A stretch of DNA of 64,000 nucleotides from the NCBI RefSeq assembly GCF_905404315.1, contig NC_066287.1, positions 11,842,001-11,906,000 of the forward strand, read 5' to 3'. The notes below the pieces were generated by a model. That model worked only from the letters and a program-made list of their open reading frames with translations. It did no database searches and had not been told where the DNA came from. Below are positions 21,920-30,904 of this stretch, piece after piece (the stretch's first letter is position 1; each line of letters opens with the position of its first letter). This DNA is from Leptidea sinapis. Lineage: Eukaryota > Arthropoda > Insecta > Lepidoptera > Pieridae. A program made the position numbers and the translations under genes.

Positions 21920-21963
21920 TATTTTAAATCCTATTTTAAGTAAATATATTTGAATTTGAAGGA
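21920..21963 (+). mobile_element. LINE family L2 extreme 3' end
   Basis: TTTTAAATCCTATTTTAAGT then a TTTGAATTTGAA tail: the last 40 bases of L2. It may be the 3' end of the LINE begun at 21105, with the L3 fragment inserted between them. Confidence 0.5.
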
Positions 21964-22231
21964 GTTGAGTAAACTAAATAATTTTTAAGAGTGTGAAAAT
22001 ATAATTTAGGGTTTTAACTTATTTATTTTTATCATGCCATGACTGCAATTTCGCTATGTATAGGGGATCCTGTTTCCATAATTAAACTACTAAGTTGGGT
22101 CCATTTTAGGTTTTCCAGGTTTAAAAATATAAGATAGTTTTAGTTTGCAAAATATAATGATAATATAGAGCTTTTGAAATACTTTCAGGATCAGTCGAAA
22201 TTACTACCTATACAATTGATACTGAATACTT
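21964..22231. other. No recognisable feature
   Basis: A+T-rich spacer between a LINE tail and a SINE. Confidence 0.4.
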
Positions 22232-22510
22232 GACGACCTGTATAGCCGAGTGGTTAGTGATCCTACCTACTATGCAAGAGGTTCGAATCCCCGTAGGTGC
22301 AAGCATTTATATGATGAATATGGATGTTTGTTTCCGAGTCATGGATGTTTAAATGTATTTATGTATGTTTATATGAATTTATGTATGTTTAAGTAAGTAT
22401 ATTTTATTAAATATATCATTGTCTTGTAACCCATAACACAGGCAATATATGCTTAACTTGGGGCAAGATAATTTGTGTAAAAAGTATGTCGATATTATAT
22501 ATTACACAAT
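22232..22510 (+). mobile_element. tRNA-derived SINE, copy 1
   Basis: Head reads TATAGCCGAGTGGTTAGTGA (A box) and GGTTCGAATCC (B box), as in a tRNA with GCCGAGTGGTTA. The body continues GCATTTATATGATGAATATG, GTTTCCGAGTCATGGATGTT and a T-rich section to TTGTCTTGTAACCCATAACA. A reverse copy is at 61322-61588. Ten bases of the anticodon/variable region are lost here compared with that copy. Confidence 0.75.
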
Positions 22511-22703
22511 ATTAATAATAAGCTATACAGAATTCGATGGGTGCTTACCAGCGTAAGGACATCTCGACTTTATGTCTGACAAACTAAGATCGATCTTGCT
22601 ATAACTAGCTGTGACGTAAACAATTTTTTTAATTTTCTTGTAGTTGTTTATGTGCGAAGTGTGAGTCATTCAGTGACTGAGCGTTCTTTGAGAACATTCA
22701 ATT

Positions 22704-23141
22704 CTTAGATTGAGGATTGGTCTCCGCTGCGCTCCAACTAGATACCATACTACCTAACAAGAACAGCTTTTTGATTGCGACAACTTTATATTGTAGTGTG
22801 TATTGGCTATTTGTAAAGACGCTTGTGTGCGTGGCATCTTTCAAATTTTGTAACTTAAATACGCTTCGTGTTATTTTACATTGAAATTAATAATATACAA
22901 AATACATACTGATGATATGTGATCCCAGTGTCTTTCTTGTTTTTTGTAGTATTCGTTTTACAAAGTATTACTACGGAACCAGGCATTTTAATTTCAATTA
23001 TTAATAAAGTTTAACAGTCACGTCACATTTTTCGACACGATCTCGAGTACGCCCATTTGGGCGTAGTATTAGTTGCCACACTTTGCGACTACGCCTGCGG
23101 TATCAAGGTGGAGCGCAGCGGAGACCAATCGTTAATCTAAG
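22704..23141 (-). mobile_element. P-element-like miniature transposon, complete
   Basis: 438 bp bounded by inverted repeats of about 43 bp with four mismatches; the ends read CTTAGATT, and the arms contain GATTGGTCTCCGCTGCGCTC. Flanks ATTCAATT (22696-22703) and ATTCATTT (23142-23149) match at 7 of 8 bases, the 8-bp duplication length of the P superfamily. Inside, on the minus strand, a start codon begins 26 codons of THAP-like sequence (see 22909-22986). No transposase body, so it depends on a helper. A truncated relative is at 4512-4788. Confidence 0.6.
22909..22986 (-). pseudogene. THAP-domain N-terminus remnant
   Basis: MPGSVVILCKTNTT then KNKKDTGITYHQ. The cysteine at position 9, the GITYH motif and a start methionine right before the domain fit a THAP finger, though the first cysteine is Ser. 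After HQ the frame leaves the domain and stops. Confidence 0.5.
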
Positions 23142-23142
23142 A

Positions 23143-23660
23143 TTCATTTATTATTTATTATATATTATTTATTACATATTATAATTACTATTTATTATTA
23201 AGGCCTCGCTTGAACACTTACATCAAACCATACGCAGTGTCTTCATAATATCTTCGAATGTAATAATTACTAATTGTTCTAACTCCGATAAAAGGAAGCA
23301 TTAATCATTGTCGCTCGTCAATATAATGTTTTCGTCTCGGGAGACTCGGCGCGATAACAAATAACTTGATCGTTCTTTAAGTCCAGTGTTTAATGGCGTA
23401 CTGTTCTTGAATGGAAGACAAGATGAGATCATTTAGCTGAGGATAGATTGTATTAATCTAATATTGATGTGACATTTATAAGCATAAGTAACATTGAGGT
23501 CGAAATGTGACAATGAGTAATTATATATTTTTTTTAATTCTTTATTCATAATTAACACACATCAAACATAGGTAAAACACTTATGTACATTATCTTAAAT
23601 GCTTAAGTAACTTACAGGCTAAGTATTACATATACAATAGTGGAACATTTTAAACATAAA
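23143..23660. other. A+T-rich, no gene
   Basis: TTATTTATTA-type low complexity at 23145-23200, then unremarkable sequence. Confidence 0.45.
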
Positions 23661-23798
23661 CCCCCTTTTTCATAATGGTCCGCTAACTTTAAACAGCCGC
23701 TTAGAAGTGTTTGCTCTCATTCTGACTTAGGTCAATAGAAGAAGACAGAGTGAGAATTAGCAATGCTTTAAGTTAGCAGACTGTTATGAATAAGGGGG
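23661..23798. mobile_element. 138-bp Harbinger-like miniature element, copy 1
   Basis: Terminal inverted repeats of about 29 bp begin CCCCCTT-TTCATAA. An element of identical length and differing at six positions lies at 59981-60118. That copy is flanked by TAA on both sides, the 3-bp TWA duplication typical of PIF/Harbinger elements; here the flanks are AAA and TAA. Confidence 0.6.
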
Positions 23799-23922
23799 TA
23801 AGTATTTACAGGCGCCTATTAAAATTACATTCAGAACAATACTCTTACATGTAAGGTGAAAACGACAGCAGCTCACAGTTATGTGCAGAGTTCTCAGAGG
23901 TGATATAGATGCGCCGAGTTAG

Positions 23923-24308
23923 CATGTTGAGCTATGTAGAATCTTTGTACCGGACAATTATTGTTCAAGACGCAGGCATAGATTGTTCGCGAGTCCGACA
24001 CATCGTACTGTGGCTCGCACCAACTCACCCATACCGAGGTCTCTCTCTGCTCTCAACGCTCTTCTCGAAGCCAACCCTGCTTGTGATTTATTTGCGGATG
24101 GATGGCAGACGATTTCAACAGAGTGCTTGCGTTTTTGTGAGAGGAATGGATGAACGGTATTTGGATGTTAATTAATTATTAGTTATTTACAGTAAACTTT
24201 GTATTTATTAACCATTAATTGTGTGATATGTTTAGTTTGTAATTAATTCTTACTTTAATATTGTAATTGGCTTACGCCGTTTTATTAAAGTATAAATTAA
24301 AAAAAAAA
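23923..24308 (+). pseudogene. LINE C-terminus with 3' UTR and poly(A)
   Basis: Seventy-six codons stay open in one frame (23923-24150, stop TGA) and read FVPDNYCSRRRHRLF, THRTVARTNSPIPRSLSALN and LLEANPACDLF. The RRRH / RTxxxxSPIPRSLSALN arrangement resembles the C-terminal zone of LINE reverse transcriptases. A 145-bp 3' UTR ends in ten A residues at 24299-24308. The overlapping 88-codon frame at 23909-24175 is a shadow. Clade not assigned. Confidence 0.5.
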
Positions 24309-24309
24309 T

Positions 24310-24547
24310 AAACATAAATACTTTATTGTAATCGTATACTACGTACTAGGTTGGTGTATTCTTTTGTTGGAGGGTAGTTGTGAAAAAATATAACTAGCTA
24401 ACTGCTAGTCATTAATACGGTGTACGCGTGTCGTAGGTATTGGTAACGCTTGCAGATACGTCATCGGCTCGCGGAAACAATACGAAGTGATGGGGCAATT
24501 TGTAAATAAATATAGATTAATTGTTGTACGAATAATCGTACTGTTTG
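24310..24547. other. No recognisable feature
   Basis: Unremarkable A+T-rich sequence. Confidence 0.4.
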
Positions 24548-24830
24548 TCTATACTTGTATTGTTTGTTTGTTTGCATTGAACAGGCTCCGAAACTACTGA
24601 ACCGATATGAAAAATTCTTTGACTTTTGAGAAGCTACACTATGCCCCGATAAAAGCTATATTATACTTTTAAAAAACTAGGGATCCTTACTTAAACTATA
24701 ATAATGTAACCAAAGGTGTTAAAAATGACTTAAATATTCTTTAAATCGCGTGCACTGTGGTAAGTATTGATGATAGAATCAAATATGGTATTACGACTTT
24801 GCAAAATGTTCACTCACATTCGGCCATTGT
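24548..24830 (+). mobile_element. Helitron family H1, 5' part
   Basis: Begins TCTATACTTGTATTG (family form TCTATACTAATATTATAAAG), followed by GTTTGCATTGAACAGGCTCC and GAAACTACTGAACCGATATG. Matches the reverse copy at 35335-35755 through about 24830. The 3' terminus is not seen. Confidence 0.6.
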
Positions 24831-24849
24831 TCTGAAAAAAAGACTTAAG

Positions 24850-25056
24850 AGCATGTGGTATTCAACTGGAATCTGCATTTGTCCCATTGTTCAGACGACC
24901 TGGATTCGTTTTCAAGAAACCAGTTCATTGAGAAGCAGACCGGGTGAAAGGGAGTACTCGTACCTACCGGAGGATCAGGAAGAAAACGATGTACTATGCC
25001 GAGAAACGATCGATATATTATTGTCAGCCAAGCTTCACAAATCTTACCAGAACTAA
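24850..25056 (+). pseudogene. Tc1-like transposase DNA-binding fragment
   Basis: Open frame with VQTTWIRFQETSSLRSRPGE then EDQEENDVLCRE. The spacing RFxETGS..SRPG..R ... EEQEEN matches the helix-turn-helix region of Tc1/mariner-type transposases. It directly follows the Helitron 5' part. No DDE catalytic region is present. Confidence 0.5.
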
Positions 25057-25184
25057 CACTTATAACTCATAATAGCATTTAGATAGAAATACATAACATT
25101 GAATAAGCATAGTACCTACCTACACATGTATTTCGAAGCAATATCAATAATTATTCAAAGGTGCAGTTATATACTATACGCTTA

Positions 25185-25265
25185 TCGGAAGGGCCAGCAG
25201 TGCTCCTGTGATTCCTCTGTTGCAATAGAATTGGGCCGAAGTGATCACTTCTCATGTTACCCGAA
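25185..25265 (+). mobile_element. LINE family L3 scrap
   Basis: GGGCCAGCAGTGCTCCTGTG, ATTCCTCTGTTGCAATAGAA and GTGATCACTT match the L3 tail. Eighty bases only. Confidence 0.55.
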
Positions 25266-25269
25266 CGCT

Positions 25270-25905
25270 CAAAACGCTCGCACTCGGAATGTCGTGAAGA
25301 TCGAGAATAGAATGGGAGAGAGGACTGAATCCTATGGCACGCCACCTGATGGTCCGAGAGAGGATAGGGTGCCCCCTACGCGATATCGGAAGGTGCGGTC
25401 AGTAAGGTAGGCTCGTATGATGCGCACGAGCCTGTCTGGAGCTGATACAGCTTGAATAGTAAGCCGTTGTGCCATATCTTGACGAAGGCCTTCCCGACAT
25501 CGAAAAACACGGCTGCCGTGGTAGCATGCAATTGACGACGTATGATGATGTACTCGGTGAGTCGGTGAGCCTGGTATGTATGTCGGGTATCAGCTCCGCG
25601 ATGTAATGATTAAGACGCACGGCTTTCGTATAGTTTCCCGATTAAATTAATGTTGCTACTAGGGCTGGTTTTAGGTTTATTAGGTTTTCGGATACCGATA
25701 ACAATGGATTCCTTCCATTGTTCGGAGAACGCGCTATTTGTCAAAAGAATATTAAAATCGTAACCAATAAAGTAATAAGAGTGGGGGGCAGGATTTTAAG
25801 AACCCTATTGTTTATAGTATCGGGCCCGGGTTCTTCTTGGAGTTTATCTCCTTAAAATTAGTTTCACCTCTTCGTAAGAGGTGGACGTGTGGTTCATGTC
25901 ATCTC
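25270..25905 (-). pseudogene. LINE ORF2 reverse transcriptase remnant
   Basis: Minus strand carries reverse transcriptase blocks in order: EINSKKNPGPDTINNRVLKI (near 25840), IGKLYEKAVRLN-type segment (near 25620), AAVFFDVGKAFVKIWHNGLL (near 25470), RIIRAYLTDRTFRYRVGGTL (near 25400) and GVP-stop-DSVLSPILFSIF (near 25320). The catalytic aspartate of block A (FFDVGKAF) survives. Stops and frameshifts, including one inside the GVPQGS motif, make it dead. Differs from L1-L3; the wording resembles jockey-clade ORF2. Confidence 0.8.
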
Positions 25906-27120
25906 TGTCGTATTAGTATACACTCAATACTCCTGAAATTCAATTGATTTTGACTGCCATGTGAAATTAATACTGATTTGTTATTGAATATTGTTTACTG
26001 CTACAACGATCATGATTGGACTGTGACCTAATTAGTAATCAAAAGTGATCTGACAGGCTCATTGGAATGATTATGATTCGGTGCGACGAGAGCTATATGA
26101 GTATTCCTAATGCTGGATTTGAAGTTAGTAGAACTATGTAATATTAATATGTATGATTAAGGAATAGATTGGATAGATTTGATACGCGAACACTTTAAAC
26201 TAAGTTCCAAAAATTGAATAAATTCGCATTTCACCAACACAAACTAAGCGTAGTTATAGCCTAAACGTGTTTAAATGCTGACTGTCAGATTTTGGACACT
26301 TAAACATTCTATTATATTCTTCCTACTGCGGCTTCTGTGGAAGATACACAACATTTAACCAATTTTTTTGATTGCGTTCAAGATCAGTTACTGTTGTTAT
26401 CGTTACTAATATAAAATTTTGATTTTATTCATACTTATATAATGTAAAGTCAGTCTTCGTGAACGCGCTTAAAAAATTTTTAAGAGCTTTAATCAAGTCA
26501 TGACGGGTTTTTGAACAAGTTTCAGTAAATTGAGTTTTATTAAACTCAGTTTAAAGTATCATTGGTGTAACGGCGGCTTAATATAAGCGAGAGTTATGAG
26601 TTATTAGCCAGATGTCTCATAAATTATCCTTCTCGTAATTAATTGCTAATGTGTAATGAGCATCTGACTGGAGACTCACATTATACACGCTATGTTCAGT
26701 ATTTTGTGATCGTGGTGAATAGTAAAATGTATACTACAATACTCCGTGGTTAAGTCCCATGTTCACTGGTCGATAGTGGCGTGTTGCGTGGTGGTAATGT
26801 CGTAGCGATTTGCTTCCTTAACAAGTTTTAACTACACCATGATTTAGATGAAACGTTGACGGCATGAAACGTTGTCATTTTTGTGAAGTAGTTTGAAAAT
26901 ATTTAAAACGAAACTACAGATAACTAAGAACAGGAACTTAAGCTCACAAATAATTCAATTTCCTATTATTTACATATATAAAAATATTCATAAGTATTTT
27001 AAACACATTCTTTCTCAATGATTGAAATATGTAATCAATAAGATTGATCGATTTTCAATTAGATATTTGAAAGGTCGATGATTTTTCATGTTTGTACAGT
27101 TAACAAACACCAATAAGACG
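25906..27120. other. No recognisable feature
   Basis: A+T-rich; no repeat shared with the rest of the window and no coding signal. Confidence 0.45.
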
Positions 27121-27602
27121 CGCGGTGCGTGTCGTTAAGTATTATATATATCATATATATATAATCAAATATAATAAATATATGATATTATTTCTGAATT
27201 CTTACTATAAGACAAATAAATATTTAAAGACATTTAATAAAATATTAGAGTTAATAGATAATTTTAAAAATATAATCAAGAATAATTTTTGAGTCATTAA
27301 CTTGTCTTCTGTGCTTTTAATTTCAAATATAAAATACATGATCTACGCGGTTACCTACTCAGTAATTATAAAAAAAACCGTATTCAAATTTGTTTCGCAA
27401 CAAATACGTATTACTAAAATACTTCCATTTTTTGGTCCAACACCAAATTTTTGCATTAATTGCTTTCTTAAACACCACCTACACTAAATCGTATGATTTT
27501 ATTGTATTTTAAGGTGAACACAGTATTATGCTAATTAAATTAATAAAATGAGTGTGTTTCTATTATTATTTAATACGTCTAATGAGGTGTATATCTATAT
27601 AT
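27121..27602. repeat. A+T-rich block with TA microsatellite
   Basis: TATATATCATATATATATAA at about 27146 and related A/T runs. Small open frames here are not persuasive. Confidence 0.4.
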
Positions 27603-28497
27603 CATTATCAGCCGGAAGACGTCCACTGCTGGACAAAGGCCTCCCCCAATGATTTCCACGACGATCGGTCCTGTGCTGCACTAATCCAACATATTCCGGC
27701 TATCTTGACCAGATCGTCGGTCCATCTTGTGGGGGGCTTACCAACACTGCGCCTTCCGGTACGTGGTCGCCATTCGAGGAGTTTTCTGCCCCACCGGTCT
27801 TCAGCTTCATAAGTTGACTTTGCCCGATAGACAAATCTCGTGCGAATGCGGTGCGGGTAGTCGAGACCGCTCCAGTTTTTTATATTCAATGTGCCTCTTA
27901 CTATGCGGTGATCACTCCCAGTTTTCACTGAGTTGATCACGGAGACATCATTGAATATGTCTTTTGGTCGACATAATGAAGTCGATCTTATTTTTGGTAG
28001 CACCATCGAGGCTGATCCAAATCCATTTGCGTTGTTCTGGTTTCATGAAGAAGGAGTTCATCATATAGAGATCCTCCTTCTCCATGAAGCTGGCTTCATG
28101 GAGAAGGAGGATCTCTATATTATGTGTCTGGACACTGGCCTCTTGCGTTCCGATTTCCATTACCAAATTGCCCCACTCTGAACGCATCGCCGCTACATTT
28201 GCCCAGTTTTGCATTGAAGTCTCCCATGACAACGTTGAAGTGGGTCTTCGGAGTGTGAATGGCTATTATGTCCTTATACATTGCCTCCACCTCGTCGTCT
28301 GAGTGTGTTGAAGTCGGAGTTACCGTTCAGTAATTTTGAGTATTAGGTACGCTGTCCTAGTCAACACGCTCACCACATCAGTTACGTTGTTGAAGAGACC
28401 CTTGTGAACGTGGAACCCGACACCATCCTGGGATAGTTGGTCGCCCTCCCGGAAGTAGAGCGTGTGTCCGGATTTAAGGATTATCGAGTCCTCACAT
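27603..28497 (-). pseudogene. RTE-type LINE: endonuclease joined to C-terminus, RT deleted
   Basis: Minus strand, from 28497: SGHTLYFREGDQLSQDGVGF, TDVVSVLTRTAYLI, then a frameshifted VVMGDFNAKLG (catalytic Asp/Asn of the exonuclease-endonuclease-phosphatase fold), FMEKEDLYMMNSFFMKPEQR, KIDFIMSTKRHI, NDVSVINSVKTGSDHRIVRG (the SDHR catalytic motif). It then passes into the C-terminal tail RWGRKLLEWRPRTGRRSVGK, PPTRWTDDL and QQWTSSG at 27620. The whole reverse transcriptase, several hundred codons, is missing. Ends in a TGATAATGATA tail at 27603. A perfect palindrome interrupts it at 28063-28120. Confidence 0.85.
28063..28120. repeat. Perfect 28-bp inverted repeat, 2-bp spacer
   Basis: The arm at 28063-28090 is an exact reverse complement of 28093-28120, separated by TG. 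The arm encodes part of the RTE endonuclease (FMEKEDLY), so one arm is a foldback copy of the other. Confidence 0.9.
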
Positions 28498-28584
28498 ATA
28501 GTTAAGTACTTATTTTAAACTAAATTTAATTCAGTAGTTGTTATCGAAGTATATTATAATATTTTTATTTCTTTATAATAATAC

Positions 28585-28640
28585 TGACCCACTCTCACAA
28601 TAATTATCTTGCCCCAAACTAGGCATAGTCTGAAAAAGGT
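28585..28640 (-). mobile_element. tRNA-derived SINE, 3' scrap
   Basis: Contains TTATCTTGCCCCAAACTAGG, the complement of the SINE 3' region at 22455-22475. Too short to orient its ends. Confidence 0.45.
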
Positions 28641-28814
28641 AAAACCTAGCTCTATTTGGGCAGGATCATAACTACTGGGCTATATGGATCGTCAAAGTTC
28701 TTTATTTTCAAGAAAAAATTACAGCGTCTCTTGACTTACAACAAAAGAAGATAAACTCTGTTCAACGTTAATTCTATCAATTTTTATAAATACAAAAAAT
28801 CCTAAACTCATTAC

Positions 28815-29079
28815 TGTGGTCAATTATTTATGACGAGGAATGAATGAACTACACAAGTAGGTATTTTATTACTTTCGTTTATTCAACGGGGAGCGTTACG
28901 ACGTCCCAGAGAGGTCCGTACCGTACGACAGCCCGAGCACGACTGACTCAAGTGTCGACCGTGTGGCTGTATTTATAGGACCCGGAGCACGTGCTACTCC
29001 ACGTGTTTATGAGGCTTGGTGCACGTGCACGTGTTTTCAATTCTGTTGTGGTATTTGCGCCGATACGGCCATTCTAACA
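28815..29079 (-). mobile_element. Probable solo LTR with core promoter
   Basis: Less A+T-rich block with an ordered promoter on the minus strand: TATAAAT at 28977-28971, initiator TCAGTC with A at 28944 (33 bases downstream), and GGACC at +28 to +32, which fits the arthropod downstream promoter element. AATAAA follows at 28883-28878. Promoter, short transcribed part and poly(A) signal within 270 bp is how an LTR is built. Candidate termini are TGTTAG (29079) and CCACA (28815), but no matching target duplication was found, so the limits are uncertain. Confidence 0.5.
28971..28977 (-). promoter_or_regulatory. TATA box with Inr and DPE
   Basis: TATAAAT at 28977-28971; TCAGTC initiator at 28946-28941; GGACC downstream element at 28917-28913. 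All three have the spacing known for insect RNA polymerase II promoters. Whether it is active is unknown. Confidence 0.55.
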
Positions 29080-29139
29080 GGCGGTGCGCGCTCTGCACCA
29101 GCCTGATTGGTATTTGTAAGTTGTAGTGGATTCTTATAG

Positions 29140-30058
29140 ATTCTCGCTAGTTCTTATCGACTGTTATTGTAACCGTAGGTTGTCGAAGGTTCTCGTAAAG
29201 TTCTCGAAGATTCTCGTAAAGGCATAAAAGCATTTATTTTCTCAAAATTGATTCCTTTAGAATTATTTTTGATGTCATTTCTTATGCTACTAGATACTAC
29301 TAAAGTTCTCGAAGATTCTCGTAAAGTTCTCAAAGATTCTCGTAGAGGATTAAGTGTCTCGAAGATTTCTCAAAGATGTTCTTAGAGAATTGGGAGGTTC
29401 TCGGATATTCTCGTAGAGGATTGGTAGTTTTTCGCAGAGTTCTCGGAGATTCTCGTAGAGGATTCGGAGGTTCTCGTAGAGGTTTTGTAAGTTCTCGCAG
29501 AGTCCTCGCAGATTATCGTAGGTTCTTGTTGACCTGCAAGTATAGAAAGTTTTTCTGAGTAGTGCATCTATTATCAACTTGAGTTGCTTTGTTGTAGTTA
29601 CATAAACACAAATGCTATAATTATAACTGAGGGTTCTCAGTGGTTCTCGTAGAGTTCTTGGAGATCCTCATAGGATCTTGTAGAGTTCTCGTTGAACTGC
29701 AAAAATATAAAGTTTTAAGAGGCTTTTCGGAGGTTCTCGGAGAGTTCTCGGAGGGTCTCGTAGAGTTCTCGTAGGGTCTCGTAGAGTTCTCGGAGGGTCT
29801 CGTAGGGTCTCGTAGAGTTCTCGGAAGGTCTCGTAGAGTTCTCGTTGAACTGCAAAAATATAAAATTTTTAAGAGGCTTTTCGGAGGTTCTTGAAGAGTT
29901 CTCGGAGGGTCTCGTAGAGTTCTCGGAGGGTCTCGTAGAGTTCTCGGAGGGTCTCGTAGGGTTCTCGGAGTGTCTCGTAGAGTTCGCGGAGGGTCTCGTA
30001 GAGTTCTCGGAGGGTCTCGTAGAGTTCTCGGAGGGTCTGGTAGAGTTCTCGTAGATTA
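29140..30058. repeat. Minisatellite, TTCTCGNAGAG units, 21-bp core
   Basis: Begins as loose variants of TTCTCGTAAAG and becomes regular from about 29700, where the 21-bp unit TCTCGTAGAGTTCTCGGAGG (plus G) repeats many times. A longer period is overlaid: a segment beginning GTTGAACTGCAAAAATATAA recurs at about 29691 and 29844 (about 153 bp), with an older relative at 29529. The repeating peptide EFSEGLV in one frame, and its minus-strand partners, are by-products. A LINE scrap interrupts it at 29222-29300. Confidence 0.9.
29222..29300 (-). mobile_element. LINE family L1 3' end inserted in minisatellite
   Basis: GCATAAAAGCATTTATTTTC through GCTACTAGATACTAC is the reverse complement of the last 79 bases of L1. 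TAAAG flanks both ends (29217-29221 and 29301-29305), a 5-bp target duplication, so this is a true, very short retroposition. Confidence 0.75.
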
Positions 30059-30104
30059 ATAAAAGGTTTTCATCGGGATGTTTTGAATTATAGAATAAAA
30101 CTAT

Positions 30105-30790
30105 TCACATTGTGTATCCATAAAGAGTCCGTGGTTAGCACATGTGTGTAACGTGAGTAGGTCAGAGGTAACACGTTCCAGACACTCGTATGGATCTGTG
30201 GTGTGTACGTGTCTTATCACAATTCCATAACGCTTCCCAACGGTATCTCCATGGTTCTCTTATGGATACATCATGGGTCCGTGGTTATCCAAGTTTATGA
30301 CATGATTAGCTCAGAGGTACCACTCTCCAGATATTCATACGGATCTGTGGTGTGTACTTGTCTAATCACAATTCCACAAGGCTTCCCAACGGTATCTCCA
30401 TGGTTCTCTTATGGATACATCATGGGTCCGTGGTTATCCAAGTTTATGACATGATTAGCTCAGAGGTACCAGTCTCCAGACACTCGTATGGATCTGTGGT
30501 GTGTACGTGTCTAATCACAATTCCACAAGGCTTCCCAACGGTATCTCCATGGTACTATTATGGATACATCATGGGTCCGTGGTTATCCAAGTTTATGACA
30601 TAATTAGCTCAGAGGTACCACTCTCCAGATATTCATACGGATGTGTGGCGTCTACGTGTCTACTCACGATTCCACAAGGCGTCCCAACGGTATCTCTGAT
30701 GGATACATCAAGCATACGTGGTTATCACAAATGTATGACGTTGTAAGCCTGACCTACCACCGCCAGAGGTACCACGTTTCAGGCACTTTT
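30105..30790. repeat. 149-bp satellite array, about 4.5 units
   Basis: The landmark GGATCTGTGG occurs at 30192, 30341, 30490 and (as GGATGTGTGG) 30639: exactly 149 bases apart each time. Central units are nearly identical; the first and last are diverged and truncated. Because 149 is not a multiple of three, the overlapping open frames starting at 30203, 30352, 30501 and 30641 are just one reading copied, not genes. Starts about 50 bp after the minisatellite ends. Confidence 0.9.
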
Positions 30791-30904
30791 ATCGTAGGAC
30801 TCCCTCGTGGATTTATAAAAGATATCCGTCTGCTTGTTTTGAATTATTGAATAGAGGTACTTCCCTTTACTCTGATTATCTTCAATCTTAATAAAAAAAA
30901 AAAC

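Noticed and set aside
27552..27812. 86-codon plus-strand ORF and neighbours
   Set aside because: Antisense readings of the RTE pseudogene on the minus strand.
29845..30054. 69-codon protein of EFSEGLV heptads
   Set aside because: Direct translation of the 21-bp minisatellite; both strands give similar repeats and no start context or neighbouring gene supports coding.
29700..30058. CRISPR-like array
   Set aside because: Units are contiguous tandem copies with no unique spacers, and the genome is evidently an insect's.
30203..30850. Overlapping open frames of 69-83 codons with repeated sequence
   Set aside because: They are one reading of the 149-bp satellite copied at each unit and shift frame between units.
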